NCBI RefSeq assembly: GCF_042649825.1
Contig: NZ_JBHSAB010000011.1
Span: forward strand, 1-62,530
Reading direction: 5' to 3'
Length of the DNA: 62,530 nt
Origin: Legionella_C dresdenensis
GTDB taxonomy: Bacteria; Pseudomonadota; Gammaproteobacteria; Legionellales; Legionellaceae
Part shown: positions 46,348 to 55,311 of the stretch, piece after piece
Layout: the number at the start of each line of letters is the position of its first letter
How positions within the stretch are numbered: position 1 is the first letter of the stretch
Program-made: the position numbers and the translations under genes
The notes under the pieces: generated by a model
What the model saw: the letters and a program-made list of their open reading frames with translations, nothing else
Told to the model about the DNA's origin: nothing
Databases searched by the model: none

Positions 46348-47364
46348 TTAAAGCAACAGACTGGCATCGCCATAACTGAAGAATCGGTAACGCCGGGTAA
46401 TGGCTTCCTGATACAGGGCCATTGCTTCCGGATGGCCTATAAACGCTGAAACCAGCATTAGCAGCGTTGATTCCGGCAGGTGGAAGTTGGTAAGCAGGCC
46501 ATCACATAATTTAAACTGGTAGCCAGGATATATGAAGATATCAGTATCCATAGTTCCAGCAATTAATTGGCCATCGGTTGTTGCCGCGCTTTCAAGTGTC
46601 CGCATCGCGGTAGTACCGACTGCAATGACTCTGCCCCCCTTCTTACGAGTTTCAGCAACCGCATCACATAACGCCTGGCTGACCACGCACTGCTCTTTGT
46701 GCATTTTATGTTCTAAAATATTGTCGCAGCGCACCGGCCTGAATGTTCCTGCGCCAACATGCAAGGTGGTATAGGCAATGCCAATCCCTTTTTCCTGCAG
46801 CTGAGCAAACACAAAATCATCAAAATGCAAGCCGGCGGTGGGGGCGGCAACCGAACCTTTGTGCATGGCATAGATAGTCTGGTAGCGTTCATGATCGCTG
46901 GTTTCATCACCGCGCTCGATATAGAGGGGTAATGGAATATGGCCAATGTCTTCCAGCATGGCTTCCGTATCGCCCAGAGTGCGGCAATGATATAAATCAT
47001 CCAGCTTCGCCAGCACTTCAATCTGCCAGCCCTGCTCCAGATCGATAATCATCCCCGATTTTGGCGCTTTACTGGCTTTGATGTGGGCAAGAAAAGTATT
47101 ATTCTGCTGCAGCCGCTCAATCAGAAATTCCACTTTACCGCCAGTGGGCTTGGTACCATAAAACCGGGCAGGAATTACTTTGCTGTTGTTCATAACCAGC
47201 AAATCATTTGGCTCCAGCAATTCTGACAATTGCCGGAATTGGTAATGACCATATTGCCCTGTCTTGCGGTTATAGCTTAACAGACGCGAATCGCTGCGGT
47301 TAGCGAGAGGATATTGGGCAATTAATTCCTGTGGTAAATCGAAATAAAAATCTTGCTTCTTCAT
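46348..47364 (-). CDS. queA: S-adenosylmethionine:tRNA ribosyltransferase-isomerase
   Basis: 338 aa. It builds epoxyqueuosine on tRNA from preQ1, after Tgt has inserted preQ1. The signatures are FDLPQELIAQYPLANRSDSR at the N-terminus, AAPTAGLHFDD in the middle, THVGAGTF-like TLHVGAGTFRPVR, and LLTNFHLPESTLLMLVSAF near the end. It lies 8 bases upstream of the Tgt-like gene. An intact queA implies that an active Tgt exists elsewhere, or that the pathway is decaying. Confidence 0.97.
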   Translation of the reverse strand: MKKQDFYFDLPQELIAQYPLANRSDSRLLSYNRKTGQYGHYQFRQLSELLEPNDLLVMNNSKVIPARFYGTKPTGGKVEFLIERLQQNNTFLAHIKASKAPKSGMIIDLEQGWQIEVLAKLDDLYHCRTLGDTEAMLEDIGHIPLPLYIERGDETSDHERYQTIYAMHKGSVAAPTAGLHFDDFVFAQLQEKGIGIAYTTLHVGAGTFRPVRCDNILEHKMHKEQCVVSQALCDAVAETRKKGGRVIAVGTTAMRTLESAATTDGQLIAGTMDTDIFIYPGYQFKLCDGLLTNFHLPESTLLMLVSAFIGHPEAMALYQEAITRRYRFFSYGDASLLL

Positions 47365-47491
47365 TAAACAGCCTGGCTAATCAATTGCAGATATTATAAC
47401 GGCTATTTCGCAAATTTTATACCCGCTATTTAACGTAGCCCGGTAAAAGCCGTTATGATATCATATCGGCTTTTAACAGCCAGTAACCATC

Positions 47492-49333
47492 ATGCTAACC
47501 CTCCGCCAGATTACGCTTTCCCGTGGTAATAAAGTTCTCCTTAAAGACGCCTCGGTCACTTTATTTGAAAAGCAAAAGGTGGGATTGGTCGGCCATAATG
47601 GCTGCGGTAAATCCAGCCTTTTTGGTTTAATCCTGGGACAGTTGATTGCCGATACAGGCGAGTGCCAGCTAAACCCGCAGCTCCGCATCAGTTATTTGTC
47701 GCAGCAATTACCAGACAGCGAAGAACCGGCACTGGATTTTGTACTTGCAGGGGATGACGAATATGCCCATCTGCAGCGGACTTTGATCAAAGCGGAGCAG
47801 GACGGTAATCATGAACTGGTTGTCCAGTGCCATGAGCGTTTAAACCAAACCGGCGGTTACAGTAAACCTGCTCTGGCGGCTACGATTATGTCCGGTCTTG
47901 GTTTTAAGGCCTCCCAGCAAACTAATCCGGTTAACAGTTTTTCAGGCGGTTGGCGGATGCGGTTAAGTCTGGCTCGGTGTCTGATGAAACCGGCTGATCT
48001 GTTGCTGCTTGACGAACCGACTAACCATCTGGATATGGAAGCTATTTTCTGGCTGGAGAAATGGTTAAAACAAACACCAGCCAGTGTGTTGCTGATTTCG
48101 CATGACCGCGAGTTTCTTGACGCGTTTGTGACCCATATTCTGCATATTGAACAACAGTCAATGAATTTATACACCGGTGATTATACCCGCTTCGAACTGG
48201 CACGTGCACAACAGCTGACCTTGCAACAGGCAACCTATGAAAAGCAGCAGCAGAAAATTGGTCATTTAATGTCTTTTGTCAAACGCTTTAGCGCTAAAGC
48301 GTCAAAAGCCAAGCAAGCACAGAGCCGATTAAAGGCTATTGCCAGAATGGAGGTGGTAGCTCAGGCTCAGGTTGACTCGCCGTTTTCATTTGAATTTTAT
48401 CCCTGCCCTCGCGCCGGTAATCCATTGCTTCAGTGTGAACAGGTTTTCTGCGGTTATGATTCTGACAAGCCCATATTAAAGAAAATGAATCTGGTTTTAA
48501 ACCCTGGCAGCAGGCTGGCCTTGTTGGGTCCAAATGGTGAAGGTAAATCAACCCTCATCAAAACACTGACCGGAACAATTAAGCCGATTTCAGGCATCAT
48601 TCACCGCTCGCCACATTTGAAAATTGGCTATTATGCCCAGCATCAACTGGAGGAACTCGATAATAACTTAAGCCCTCTGCAGACTATACAGGCTCTCTCG
48701 CCTGACGCCCGCGAGCAGACGATTCGCGATTATCTCGGCGGGTTTAATTTTATCGGGGATATGGCGGTTAATCCGATTACCTATTTTTCAGGTGGTGAAA
48801 AAGCAAGACTTGCGCTGGCTAAACTGGTCTGGCAAAAACCGAACTTACTTTTACTTGACGAGCCGACTAACCACCTGGATCTGGGAATGCGAGCAGCGAT
48901 TGAAATCGCTTTACAGAGCTATGAAGGCGCGTTGATTCTGATTTCTCACGACAGGCATTTACTGCGTACCACCGTCGATGATTTTTATCTGGTTTATCAA
49001 CAGCAGGTACAACCGTTTAGCGGTGATTTGAACGACTACTACAATTGGCTCCTGACCAGGCAAAATCAAACTGAAAAACTCGAAGCCAGTTCGGCTAATG
49101 CGGTGAATTATAAAGAACGTAAAGTCCAGCAAAACCGGATGAAAAAACTGGAGCAGATAATTGACAGCCACCAGAAAAAACTCGCCGACCTGGAGTCCGC
49201 GCTGGCAGATTCTGCCTTATATGAGCAAACCCAGCATGATAAACTCAAGCGTCTGCTTGAAGAACAGGAAAAATTACGGCAGGCGTTAAATCAGGCCGAG
49301 GAGGAGTGGTTTGCATTGGCTGAGGATGTGTAG
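47492..49333 (+). CDS. ABC-F family ATPase (YheS-like)
   Basis: 613 aa with two ATP-binding cassettes and no membrane segment. Cassette 1 has Walker A GHNGCGKSS (about residues 34-42) and signature FSGGWRMRLSLARCL. Cassette 2 has Walker A GPNGEGKST (about 346-354) and signature FSGGEKARLALAKL. A basic linker (KRFSAKASKAKQAQSRLKAI) and a C-terminal coiled coil (LEQIIDSHQKKLADLESALA) follow the YheS plan. These proteins act on the ribosome during translation. It is divergent from queA. No leader peptide typical of resistance ABC-F genes is seen. Confidence 0.92.
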   Translation: MLTLRQITLSRGNKVLLKDASVTLFEKQKVGLVGHNGCGKSSLFGLILGQLIADTGECQLNPQLRISYLSQQLPDSEEPALDFVLAGDDEYAHLQRTLIKAEQDGNHELVVQCHERLNQTGGYSKPALAATIMSGLGFKASQQTNPVNSFSGGWRMRLSLARCLMKPADLLLLDEPTNHLDMEAIFWLEKWLKQTPASVLLISHDREFLDAFVTHILHIEQQSMNLYTGDYTRFELARAQQLTLQQATYEKQQQKIGHLMSFVKRFSAKASKAKQAQSRLKAIARMEVVAQAQVDSPFSFEFYPCPRAGNPLLQCEQVFCGYDSDKPILKKMNLVLNPGSRLALLGPNGEGKSTLIKTLTGTIKPISGIIHRSPHLKIGYYAQHQLEELDNNLSPLQTIQALSPDAREQTIRDYLGGFNFIGDMAVNPITYFSGGEKARLALAKLVWQKPNLLLLDEPTNHLDLGMRAAIEIALQSYEGALILISHDRHLLRTTVDDFYLVYQQQVQPFSGDLNDYYNWLLTRQNQTEKLEASSANAVNYKERKVQQNRMKKLEQIIDSHQKKLADLESALADSALYEQTQHDKLKRLLEEQEKLRQALNQAEEEWFALAEDV

Positions 49334-49354
49334 GCTACCTGGTTAGAAACAGAA

Positions 49355-49388
49355 TGTTGGGCTAAACAAAGTGCAGCCCAACACTCCT
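49355..49388. repeat. REP palindrome with enlarged loop
   Basis: TGTTGGGCT and AGCCCAACACTCC halves are separated by an enlarged spacer. It follows the ABC-F gene and precedes the MFS gene. Confidence 0.65.
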
Positions 49389-49444
49389 TTGACGCAAAAC
49401 TTGCAACACAGCCAGTAAAAAGGATATATTCACCCTTTTTGCCC

Positions 49445-50683
49445 ATGAGCCCCATGTCCTCTGCAAGTATTCCCTATCAAGCCTCATTTTCTGCCGTCAG
49501 CATCTGGCTAACCGGTGTTTCTTTTGTGTTATTTCAGTTTTTTATCCAGTTATCCTCCGGAGTAGTGCTTGATTACATTATGCGGGAAATGCAGCTCACC
49601 GCGCTTGTTGCCGGCTTGCTGAGCAGTGCCTTTTACTATGTTTACACAACTATGCAAATCCCGGTCGGGATTTTGTTTGATCGCCGAAGCACTCGTTTAT
49701 TGTTAGGCAGCACGGCTCTGATTTGCAGCTTTGGTTGTTTTTTATTTGCGCACAGTCATAATGTGCTACTGTTTTTTATTGCCCGGCTATTGATTGGCGC
49801 TGGCGCTTCATTTGCGTTTGTCGGCCTTTCTCATTTGCTGCGCGAACATTTTCCGCTGAATCGTTTTGCGTTTATGTTCGGCCTCTCGGAAACTCTGGGC
49901 TTTATGATAACAGTAGCCGGTATTATCGGCTTGGGCGCTTTTATTAGCCACTTGGGCTGGAGATCATTTGTAAATGGTGCCGGAGTAGCCGGGATCGTCA
50001 TTTCGATATTATGTTTTTGTGTTATTCCTGCTAACAAAAAAAATACCAAACCGGTTTCTCATTCAACACTGCAGCAGCTTAAACAAATAGCGCTCTCCGC
50101 CCGACTGTGGGCAAATGGGTTATATGTCGGCCTGTGCTTTACCATAATCACTGTGTTTGGTGCATTATGGGCAATTCCCTTTTTACAGTTGAAATTAAAC
50201 TGCAGCCTGAAAGAAGCCAGTCTGGTCGATGCGATGTTATTTTGCGGCGCTGCTATCAGTTGCCCTTCGTATGGTTATCTGACCAATCATTTTAGAAGAC
50301 GCCCTTTAATGGTCGGCTCAGCGCTATCAACGGCTGTGCTTATGCTGGTTGCCTTGTTTGCCACGATTAGCAGCATCCAAATGATGGCGCTGATATTATT
50401 TGCCATGGGTATTTGCTGCGGCGCTTATATGCTTACCTATACGGTAGCCAATGAGTTATCGCCGCCAGACGCGGTTTCAACCTGCACTGGCTTTACCAAT
50501 ACTCTGGCAATGCTCACTGCACCGTTAATGCAACCACTGATTGGGTTGTTGCTTGATTATTTGAAGGAGCCCGGACAGGGTTATAGTGTATATGATTATC
50601 AGTGGGCATTAACCACTGTGCCGGCGGCGCTGGTAGTAGCAAGCCTGTTGGCACTGGCTTTACCTGAGAAAAAGCAGGAGTGA
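49445..50683 (+). CDS. Major facilitator superfamily transporter
   Basis: 412 aa from the ATG at 49445 (a TTG two codons earlier is possible). Twelve membrane helices. The loop 2-3 motif reads GILFDRRSTRLLLGSTAL, and the helix 4-5 region ARLLIGAGASFAFVGLSHLL is typical of MFS importers and exporters. Legionella encode many MFS proteins for amino acids or nucleosides (Pht type), but the substrate here cannot be told. It stands alone and is followed by a REP pair. Confidence 0.88.
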   Translation: MSPMSSASIPYQASFSAVSIWLTGVSFVLFQFFIQLSSGVVLDYIMREMQLTALVAGLLSSAFYYVYTTMQIPVGILFDRRSTRLLLGSTALICSFGCFLFAHSHNVLLFFIARLLIGAGASFAFVGLSHLLREHFPLNRFAFMFGLSETLGFMITVAGIIGLGAFISHLGWRSFVNGAGVAGIVISILCFCVIPANKKNTKPVSHSTLQQLKQIALSARLWANGLYVGLCFTIITVFGALWAIPFLQLKLNCSLKEASLVDAMLFCGAAISCPSYGYLTNHFRRRPLMVGSALSTAVLMLVALFATISSIQMMALILFAMGICCGAYMLTYTVANELSPPDAVSTCTGFTNTLAMLTAPLMQPLIGLLLDYLKEPGQGYSVYDYQWALTTVPAALVVASLLALALPEKKQE

Positions 50684-50687
50684 AAGA

Positions 50688-50760
50688 AGTGTTGGGCTTT
50701 ACAGCCCAACCTACGTTTTTTTTATTTCCGCGTAGGTTGGGCTGTAAAGCCCAACACTCC
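50688..50760. repeat. REP pair in opposite orientation (BIME-like) beside the transposase
   Basis: Two REP palindromes, GTTGGGCTTTACAGCCCAAC and its inverse, are joined by CTACG-T8-ATTTCCG-CGTAG. The outer ACT/AGT also pair, so the whole 73 bp can fold into one long stem. It lies 5 bases after the stop-codon side of the transposase gene, as REP pairs do around their RAYT. Confidence 0.92.
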
Positions 50761-50764
50761 TTTT

Positions 50765-51292
50765 CTACTCTCCATACTTCCCCATCTCCACTTCCACACC
50801 ACTCCCCCAATTTGGGGTTAATATACCCTTATTAATGAACCTGTGAATACTCGAGTATTGCCAGTCTGAAGGTTTACTGACATAACCATGCTTCACTGGA
50901 TTGTAATGAATATAATTAACATGATTTTCGTAATCAATGAGGTTCCGTATCATATGCTCCCAAAACCTGCGTTGCCAGATCCCTCTTTCACGTTTCTTTT
51001 GCCGGGAAAGTGATATTGGTTCATGAGTTTTAAGCTGCCTTGAAAATGTTCCTTTAATAAGGCTTAGCCGCCTTGAATAATCTGCATCATCTACAGGTAA
51101 GGTCATTATCAAATGGCAATGCTCTGGCAAAACTACAATTGCATCGATTTGAAAGGGGTGATTTCTTTGAACATGTTTGAATGCGAATTTTAAAGCCTCA
51201 TGATGACGGGTTAATTGATCGCTGTTTCTGTTTTCTAAAGTCAGAGTAAAAAAATAGGTTGCACCCGGAATAAGGGCTCTTCTGTAATACAT
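50765..51292 (-). CDS. REP-associated tyrosine transposase (RAYT, Y1 family)
   Basis: 175 aa. RAYTs cut and rejoin single-stranded REP hairpins. The HUH-type metal motif lies in VVLPEHCHLIMTLP (H58 and H60). The conserved block GIWQRRFWEHMIRN is followed by YENHVNYIHYNPVKHGYV, which carries the candidate catalytic tyrosine (Y121 or Y127). The typical end IHRFINKGILTPNWG is present. It is flanked on both sides by the palindromes at 50688-50760 and 51365-51421, and more copies lie throughout the window. No TnpB/IS605 partner is present, so it is a domesticated RAYT and not an insertion sequence. Confidence 0.92.
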   Translation of the reverse strand: MYYRRALIPGATYFFTLTLENRNSDQLTRHHEALKFAFKHVQRNHPFQIDAIVVLPEHCHLIMTLPVDDADYSRRLSLIKGTFSRQLKTHEPISLSRQKKRERGIWQRRFWEHMIRNLIDYENHVNYIHYNPVKHGYVSKPSDWQYSSIHRFINKGILTPNWGSGVEVEMGKYGE

Positions 51293-51364
51293 AAAGTTGG
51301 ACTGGGTTATTTCCTTTGAGGGTGGTTATAGCGGTTTATTGGAGGGTTTGCAAATATATTTTAA

Positions 51365-51421
51365 GGAGTGTTGGGCTTTACAGCCCAACCTACGTTTTTT
51401 TTATTTCCAAGCCAACACTCC
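51365..51421. repeat. REP palindrome with partial partner, upstream of the transposase
   Basis: GTGTTGGGCTTTACAGCCCA plus AC, then CTACG-T8-ATTTCC as in the other flank, then a shortened inverse half ending CCAACACTCC. It shares its linker with the pair at 50688-50760, so both descend from one REP pair. Confidence 0.88.
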
Positions 51422-51431
51422 ACTCTTGTTA

Positions 51432-52397
51432 TCAGGCTAGTGCTGTTGATTTTTCTTCTGCCTGGGAGATTGGGGGATAAATTTCGCTTTGGCTTATTGC
51501 GCAGAAGCCTGGCATGGCGCCGCTGATTGTTCCGGCTATTAGTTGGTGGTTGTCGTTGATTTTGTCCAGTGCGTCCTGTAATGATAAAGTGACTTTGGGC
51601 GAGTGGATTTTGATTTGCCATATACCGTCCTGCTCCGCTTTGATATTAACAAACTGCGACATCGAAACCGGTGTGCCATTGGTATCGCGCCAGCCGGCTA
51701 TTGCGCCTCTCAAGGCGTCGGCTTCTTCCAGATTCACGGAATAAAAAGCGCTGCCGTCATTAAACTCACACAAAACGGCCGTTAAAGGATGCTTCGCCTG
51801 TTGCGGTTTGCTGACCCAGATTTGTTTGAACCAGGCTTTTTTGGCGGTTACAAATTGCTCTTTGCCGCCATCGCCAGCCTGAAAATGACCATTAAGCCGG
51901 CCAGTCTGACTTATCAGTAATTCAACGCCATTTCGTAAATCCAGCTGTTTAGGCGGGTTTCCGGCTAAACCCAGCATATCGACTTTGAAGTTAAACCCTT
52001 TTTGCCCTTTGTTTTTTACTCCGAATACCCAGCTATTATTAATCGGGTTAAAGCGTAAAAACAGATTGCCAACCTGCCAGTGAGTCTGCTCAGGATTTTC
52101 AATCAGGGTATTGCTTTCTTCATAGAGTAATACCGCTTTGTTCTGACTATCAAATAAAGCAGCAATGCCATGATACTGATTGCCATTATGGTTAATCTGA
52201 AAATAATAATGATATTTTTCGTTGTTTTCATTGCTGACCATACCGGAAAATACCCAGTTTGCCTGCTCTGCCTGTAACGAGGGCATATTCTGCAATGGCG
52301 GTATTTCAGCATTATCCTGTGGATCAACAGTTTCTGCATGGCCAACGCCAGCCAACAGGGAAGAAAACAAAACGAGAGATAGCCAGATTTGCTTCAT
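51432..52397 (-). CDS. Hypothetical secreted beta-rich protein
   Basis: 321 aa. The signal peptide MKQIWLSLVLFSSLLAGVGHA ends in a clear AxA-like site. The mature sequence is beta-rich with repeated Tyr/Trp and Asn (YHYYFQINHNGNQYHGIAAL; RFNPINNSWVFGVKNKGQKG). The pattern recalls AttH/CrtC-like lipocalin folds, but the match is weak. Two Cys (in AVLCEFN and PGFCAIS) could form a disulfide. It follows lpxK by one base, so it is the last gene of the msbA-lpxK operon, which hints at an envelope role. Confidence 0.7.
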   Translation of the reverse strand: MKQIWLSLVLFSSLLAGVGHAETVDPQDNAEIPPLQNMPSLQAEQANWVFSGMVSNENNEKYHYYFQINHNGNQYHGIAALFDSQNKAVLLYEESNTLIENPEQTHWQVGNLFLRFNPINNSWVFGVKNKGQKGFNFKVDMLGLAGNPPKQLDLRNGVELLISQTGRLNGHFQAGDGGKEQFVTAKKAWFKQIWVSKPQQAKHPLTAVLCEFNDGSAFYSVNLEEADALRGAIAGWRDTNGTPVSMSQFVNIKAEQDGIWQIKIHSPKVTLSLQDALDKINDNHQLIAGTISGAMPGFCAISQSEIYPPISQAEEKSTALA

Positions 52398-52398
52398 G

Positions 52399-53373
52399 TC
52401 AAACTAAACCTTTTAATTGTTCATGCGACCATAGCGCCTGCCAGAAAGCAGGTTCGAGTTCCGCTTCAACCGGTAAACAATACCAGGAAGATTTGGCAAA
52501 ACTATGGCATTTAACAGCATCCTTTTCCGTCATAATTACCGTTTGTTCGGCAACAGCAAGATCATCTGGGCAAAACGCATGATGATCAGCAAACGAGTAA
52601 GGTTTAAAATTTACTCCCAGTGTGTTTAATGTTGCATAAAAACGCTGGGGATGACCTATGGCAGCAACAGCGGCGATTGAGCCGCCAAGGCTGTCAGTAT
52701 TAACAGTATAGCCGGTTTTTAATTGAGTAATCGGGCCAGGTTTTAATTGCATTGCATAAGCATCAGGCCAATTACCGCTATTTACTACAACAAAGTCAAC
52801 CTGCCGTAACCGCGCTTTATGTTCCCGTAATGGCCCTGCCGGCAGACATAGCTGATTACCCAAACCTCTTTGACCATCGATAACCGCAATTTCAATCGCC
52901 CGCCCCATCGCATAATGTTGCAGGCCATCATCACTAATAATAATCTGGCTTTGGCAGTTATCCAATAAATATTGCACCGCAACAGCACGTTTTGGGGCAA
53001 TTACCAGATCACAACCGGTTTTCTGGACTATTAATAACGGTTCATCACCGGTTTTACGGGCATCATCCTCTTTTTTTACCAGATAAGGATAATGCGCAAC
53101 GCGGGAACCATAACCCCGGCTGACTACCCCTACCCTGATTCCCTTGCGCTGCAAGGCTTGTACTAAAGCAATTACCAGAGGCGTTTTTCCCACACCGCCT
53201 ACAGTAATATTACCTACAATAATTACCGGAACAGGAAAATGCTGTTGGTAATATTTCTCCAGGATAACACGGCGTATACCGACAATGCTTTGATAAACCC
53301 GAGCAAAAGGCCATAGCAGCCAGCGCCAATTGCTCTGGCTGTACCACAGCTTTTGTATTGCCCGTTGCATCAC
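52399..53373 (-). CDS. lpxK: Tetraacyldisaccharide 4'-kinase
   Basis: 324 aa. It phosphorylates the lipid A disaccharide at the inner membrane. Signatures are the N-terminal VPVIIVGNITVGGVGKTPLV with the P-loop, SRGYGSRV and later ISDDGLQHYAMGRAIEIAVI, given in part. The ATG overlaps the msbA stop codon (ATGA), as is usual for msbA-lpxK pairs. Confidence 0.96.
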   Translation of the reverse strand: MMQRAIQKLWYSQSNWRWLLWPFARVYQSIVGIRRVILEKYYQQHFPVPVIIVGNITVGGVGKTPLVIALVQALQRKGIRVGVVSRGYGSRVAHYPYLVKKEDDARKTGDEPLLIVQKTGCDLVIAPKRAVAVQYLLDNCQSQIIISDDGLQHYAMGRAIEIAVIDGQRGLGNQLCLPAGPLREHKARLRQVDFVVVNSGNWPDAYAMQLKPGPITQLKTGYTVNTDSLGGSIAAVAAIGHPQRFYATLNTLGVNFKPYSFADHHAFCPDDLAVAEQTVIMTEKDAVKCHSFAKSSWYCLPVEAELEPAFWQALWSHEQLKGLV

Positions 53374-55148
53374 GCCATCACTTCTTCTTGCGGTTGTCTT
53401 TCATCAACACCAAGCTTCTGCGCATTATAAAGTTGCGCATAATAACCATCAAGGTTTAATAGTGCCTGATGCGATCCCTGCTCTACCACTCGTCCATGAT
53501 TAAGCACAATAATTTTATCGGCTTTTTTGATAGTCGATAAACGGTGAGCAATAACCAGGGTTGTCCTGTTTTGCATAATCTGATCAAGCGCCGCCTGAAT
53601 ATAACGTTCAGATTCACTATCCAAAGCGGAAGTCGCTTCATCAAGAATCAGGACCGGCGCGTCTTTCAGAATAGCGCGGGCGATAGCCAACCGCTGCCGC
53701 TGCCCGCCTGATAACAAGATGCCGTTTTCCCCTACTTTGGTGTCATAACCATTAGGCAGGCGGGCAATAAATTCATCGGCAAAAGCCTGCTCTGCAGCTC
53801 TGATAATTTGATCACGGCTTATGTCAAAACGTCCGTAAGCAATATTATTGGCCAAGGTATCGTTAAATAATGTCACTTGCTGGCCAACCAGAGCAATCTG
53901 CTCTCTAAGGCTGTCAAGTGCAATCGCGTTAATCGGTTTGCCATCAAGCCGTATATGTCCGCTTAGCACTTCATAAAACCGAGGAATCAGGCTTGCAATA
54001 GTGGTTTTTCCACTGCCTGAGTGACCAACCAGCGCCACGGTTTCACCGGCATTAATCGTAAAACTGACATCATGCAATACTGGCTGTCCCTGGCGGTAAG
54101 CGTAGTTCACTTTCTCAAAAGCAATCTGGCCTTTTACTCTGCCGGTAAGCGCTTTACCCTGTTTATCTTCTATCGGCATATCCAGCAGATTAAACACGCT
54201 TTCTGCACCGGCAAGCCCGCGCTGGATAACTGCGTTCAGGGTGGTTAAGGTCTTGATAGGTTTAATCAGCTGCAGCATTGCTGCAATAATTGCGAGAAAA
54301 GAGCCTGCGGTAATCGTAATGACAGTAGACAGTTTAATCGCTGAAAAAATAATTACCGCAATCCCGATGGCAATCACAAATTGCACGCCCGACACATTAA
54401 TTGCTTTACTGATCGCAACCTTCATGTCATTCAGGCGTGAGGTTTCAGTAGCCTGATCAAATTTATCAATCTCATACTGCTCACCGCCGAAAATTCTCAC
54501 CACCCGATAGCCTTCAATGGCTTCCGCGGCAATCTCGGTCACCTGCCCCATGGAGTGCTGAACCTTATGACTAATCCGGCGCACGCGTTTGTTGGTATAG
54601 TTAACGATTATTCCGACAAAGGGAATGGTCAGTAAAAACATCAACGAAAGCTGCCAGCAAATAATCATCATGACTGACAATAAGCCAATGACCAGACACA
54701 GGTTTTGCACAAAATCAGTCAACGCGTCAGCACTGACCTGAGCAACCTGTTCAACATCATAGATAATTTTGGATAACAACTGACCGGAAGTCGCCTGATC
54801 GTAATAATCCGAAGGCAATTTGACAATATGGGCAAACACGCGCTGGCGCAGCACTTTAACCACTGCCCGCGCAACCCAGGTCATGCAATAGCTGGCCATC
54901 GAACTCACCAGGCCGCGGATAGTAATCCCGATTAACACAATTACCGGTATACGTTTGACAAACTCCATATCAATATCGATAAATCCCTTATCCAGAAAAG
55001 GACGCATCATGTAAGTAAAACCGGCGTCAATCATGGAGTAGAGAATGTTGGCAAATATCCCAAGCAGTAAAACAGACCAGAATGGCTTGACATAGCTTAA
55101 GAGCCGCCAGTATAGCAAGCGGGTTTTGGTTGGAGTATGACTTGTCAT
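53370..55148 (-). CDS. msbA: Lipid A export ATP-binding/permease protein MsbA
   Basis: 592 aa half-transporter. Six N-terminal membrane helices are followed by an ABC domain with Walker A GHSGSGKTT, signature LLSGGQRQRLAIARAIL and Walker B VLILDEATSALD. It flips lipid A-core across the inner membrane. It is followed by lpxK with a 4-base overlap, the standard gene pair. Confidence 0.95.
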   Translation of the reverse strand: MTSHTPTKTRLLYWRLLSYVKPFWSVLLLGIFANILYSMIDAGFTYMMRPFLDKGFIDIDMEFVKRIPVIVLIGITIRGLVSSMASYCMTWVARAVVKVLRQRVFAHIVKLPSDYYDQATSGQLLSKIIYDVEQVAQVSADALTDFVQNLCLVIGLLSVMMIICWQLSLMFLLTIPFVGIIVNYTNKRVRRISHKVQHSMGQVTEIAAEAIEGYRVVRIFGGEQYEIDKFDQATETSRLNDMKVAISKAINVSGVQFVIAIGIAVIIFSAIKLSTVITITAGSFLAIIAAMLQLIKPIKTLTTLNAVIQRGLAGAESVFNLLDMPIEDKQGKALTGRVKGQIAFEKVNYAYRQGQPVLHDVSFTINAGETVALVGHSGSGKTTIASLIPRFYEVLSGHIRLDGKPINAIALDSLREQIALVGQQVTLFNDTLANNIAYGRFDISRDQIIRAAEQAFADEFIARLPNGYDTKVGENGILLSGGQRQRLAIARAILKDAPVLILDEATSALDSESERYIQAALDQIMQNRTTLVIAHRLSTIKKADKIIVLNHGRVVEQGSHQALLNLDGYYAQLYNAQKLGVDERQPQEEVMA

Positions 55149-55251
55149 GACCTAATAAATTATGGCGGTAAAAGCAGCAAATTGTAACCTGAATTGGGAA
55201 AAAGCGCTATATACTTGTATCGAGGCCTGGTGCATTTTCCGCTTGAGGAAT

Positions 55252-55281
55252 GGAGTGATGGGCTTTACAACCCAACACTCC
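55252..55281. repeat. REP palindrome
   Basis: GGAGTGATGGGCTTTACAAC plus CCAACACTCC: a 30-bp copy with two changes, between msbA and the UIM-protein gene. Confidence 0.8.
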
Positions 55282-55311
55282 ATTAGGTAAGCGGGGATAA
55301 CAAAGTTATAA

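Noticed and set aside
50765..51292. IS200/IS605 insertion sequence
   Set aside because: No TnpB gene and no IS end structures; the gene sits between inverted REPs, as domesticated RAYTs do.
51361..51621. Open frame across the REP and the end of the secreted-protein gene
   Set aside because: It is created by the palindrome and overlaps a real gene on the same strand in another frame.
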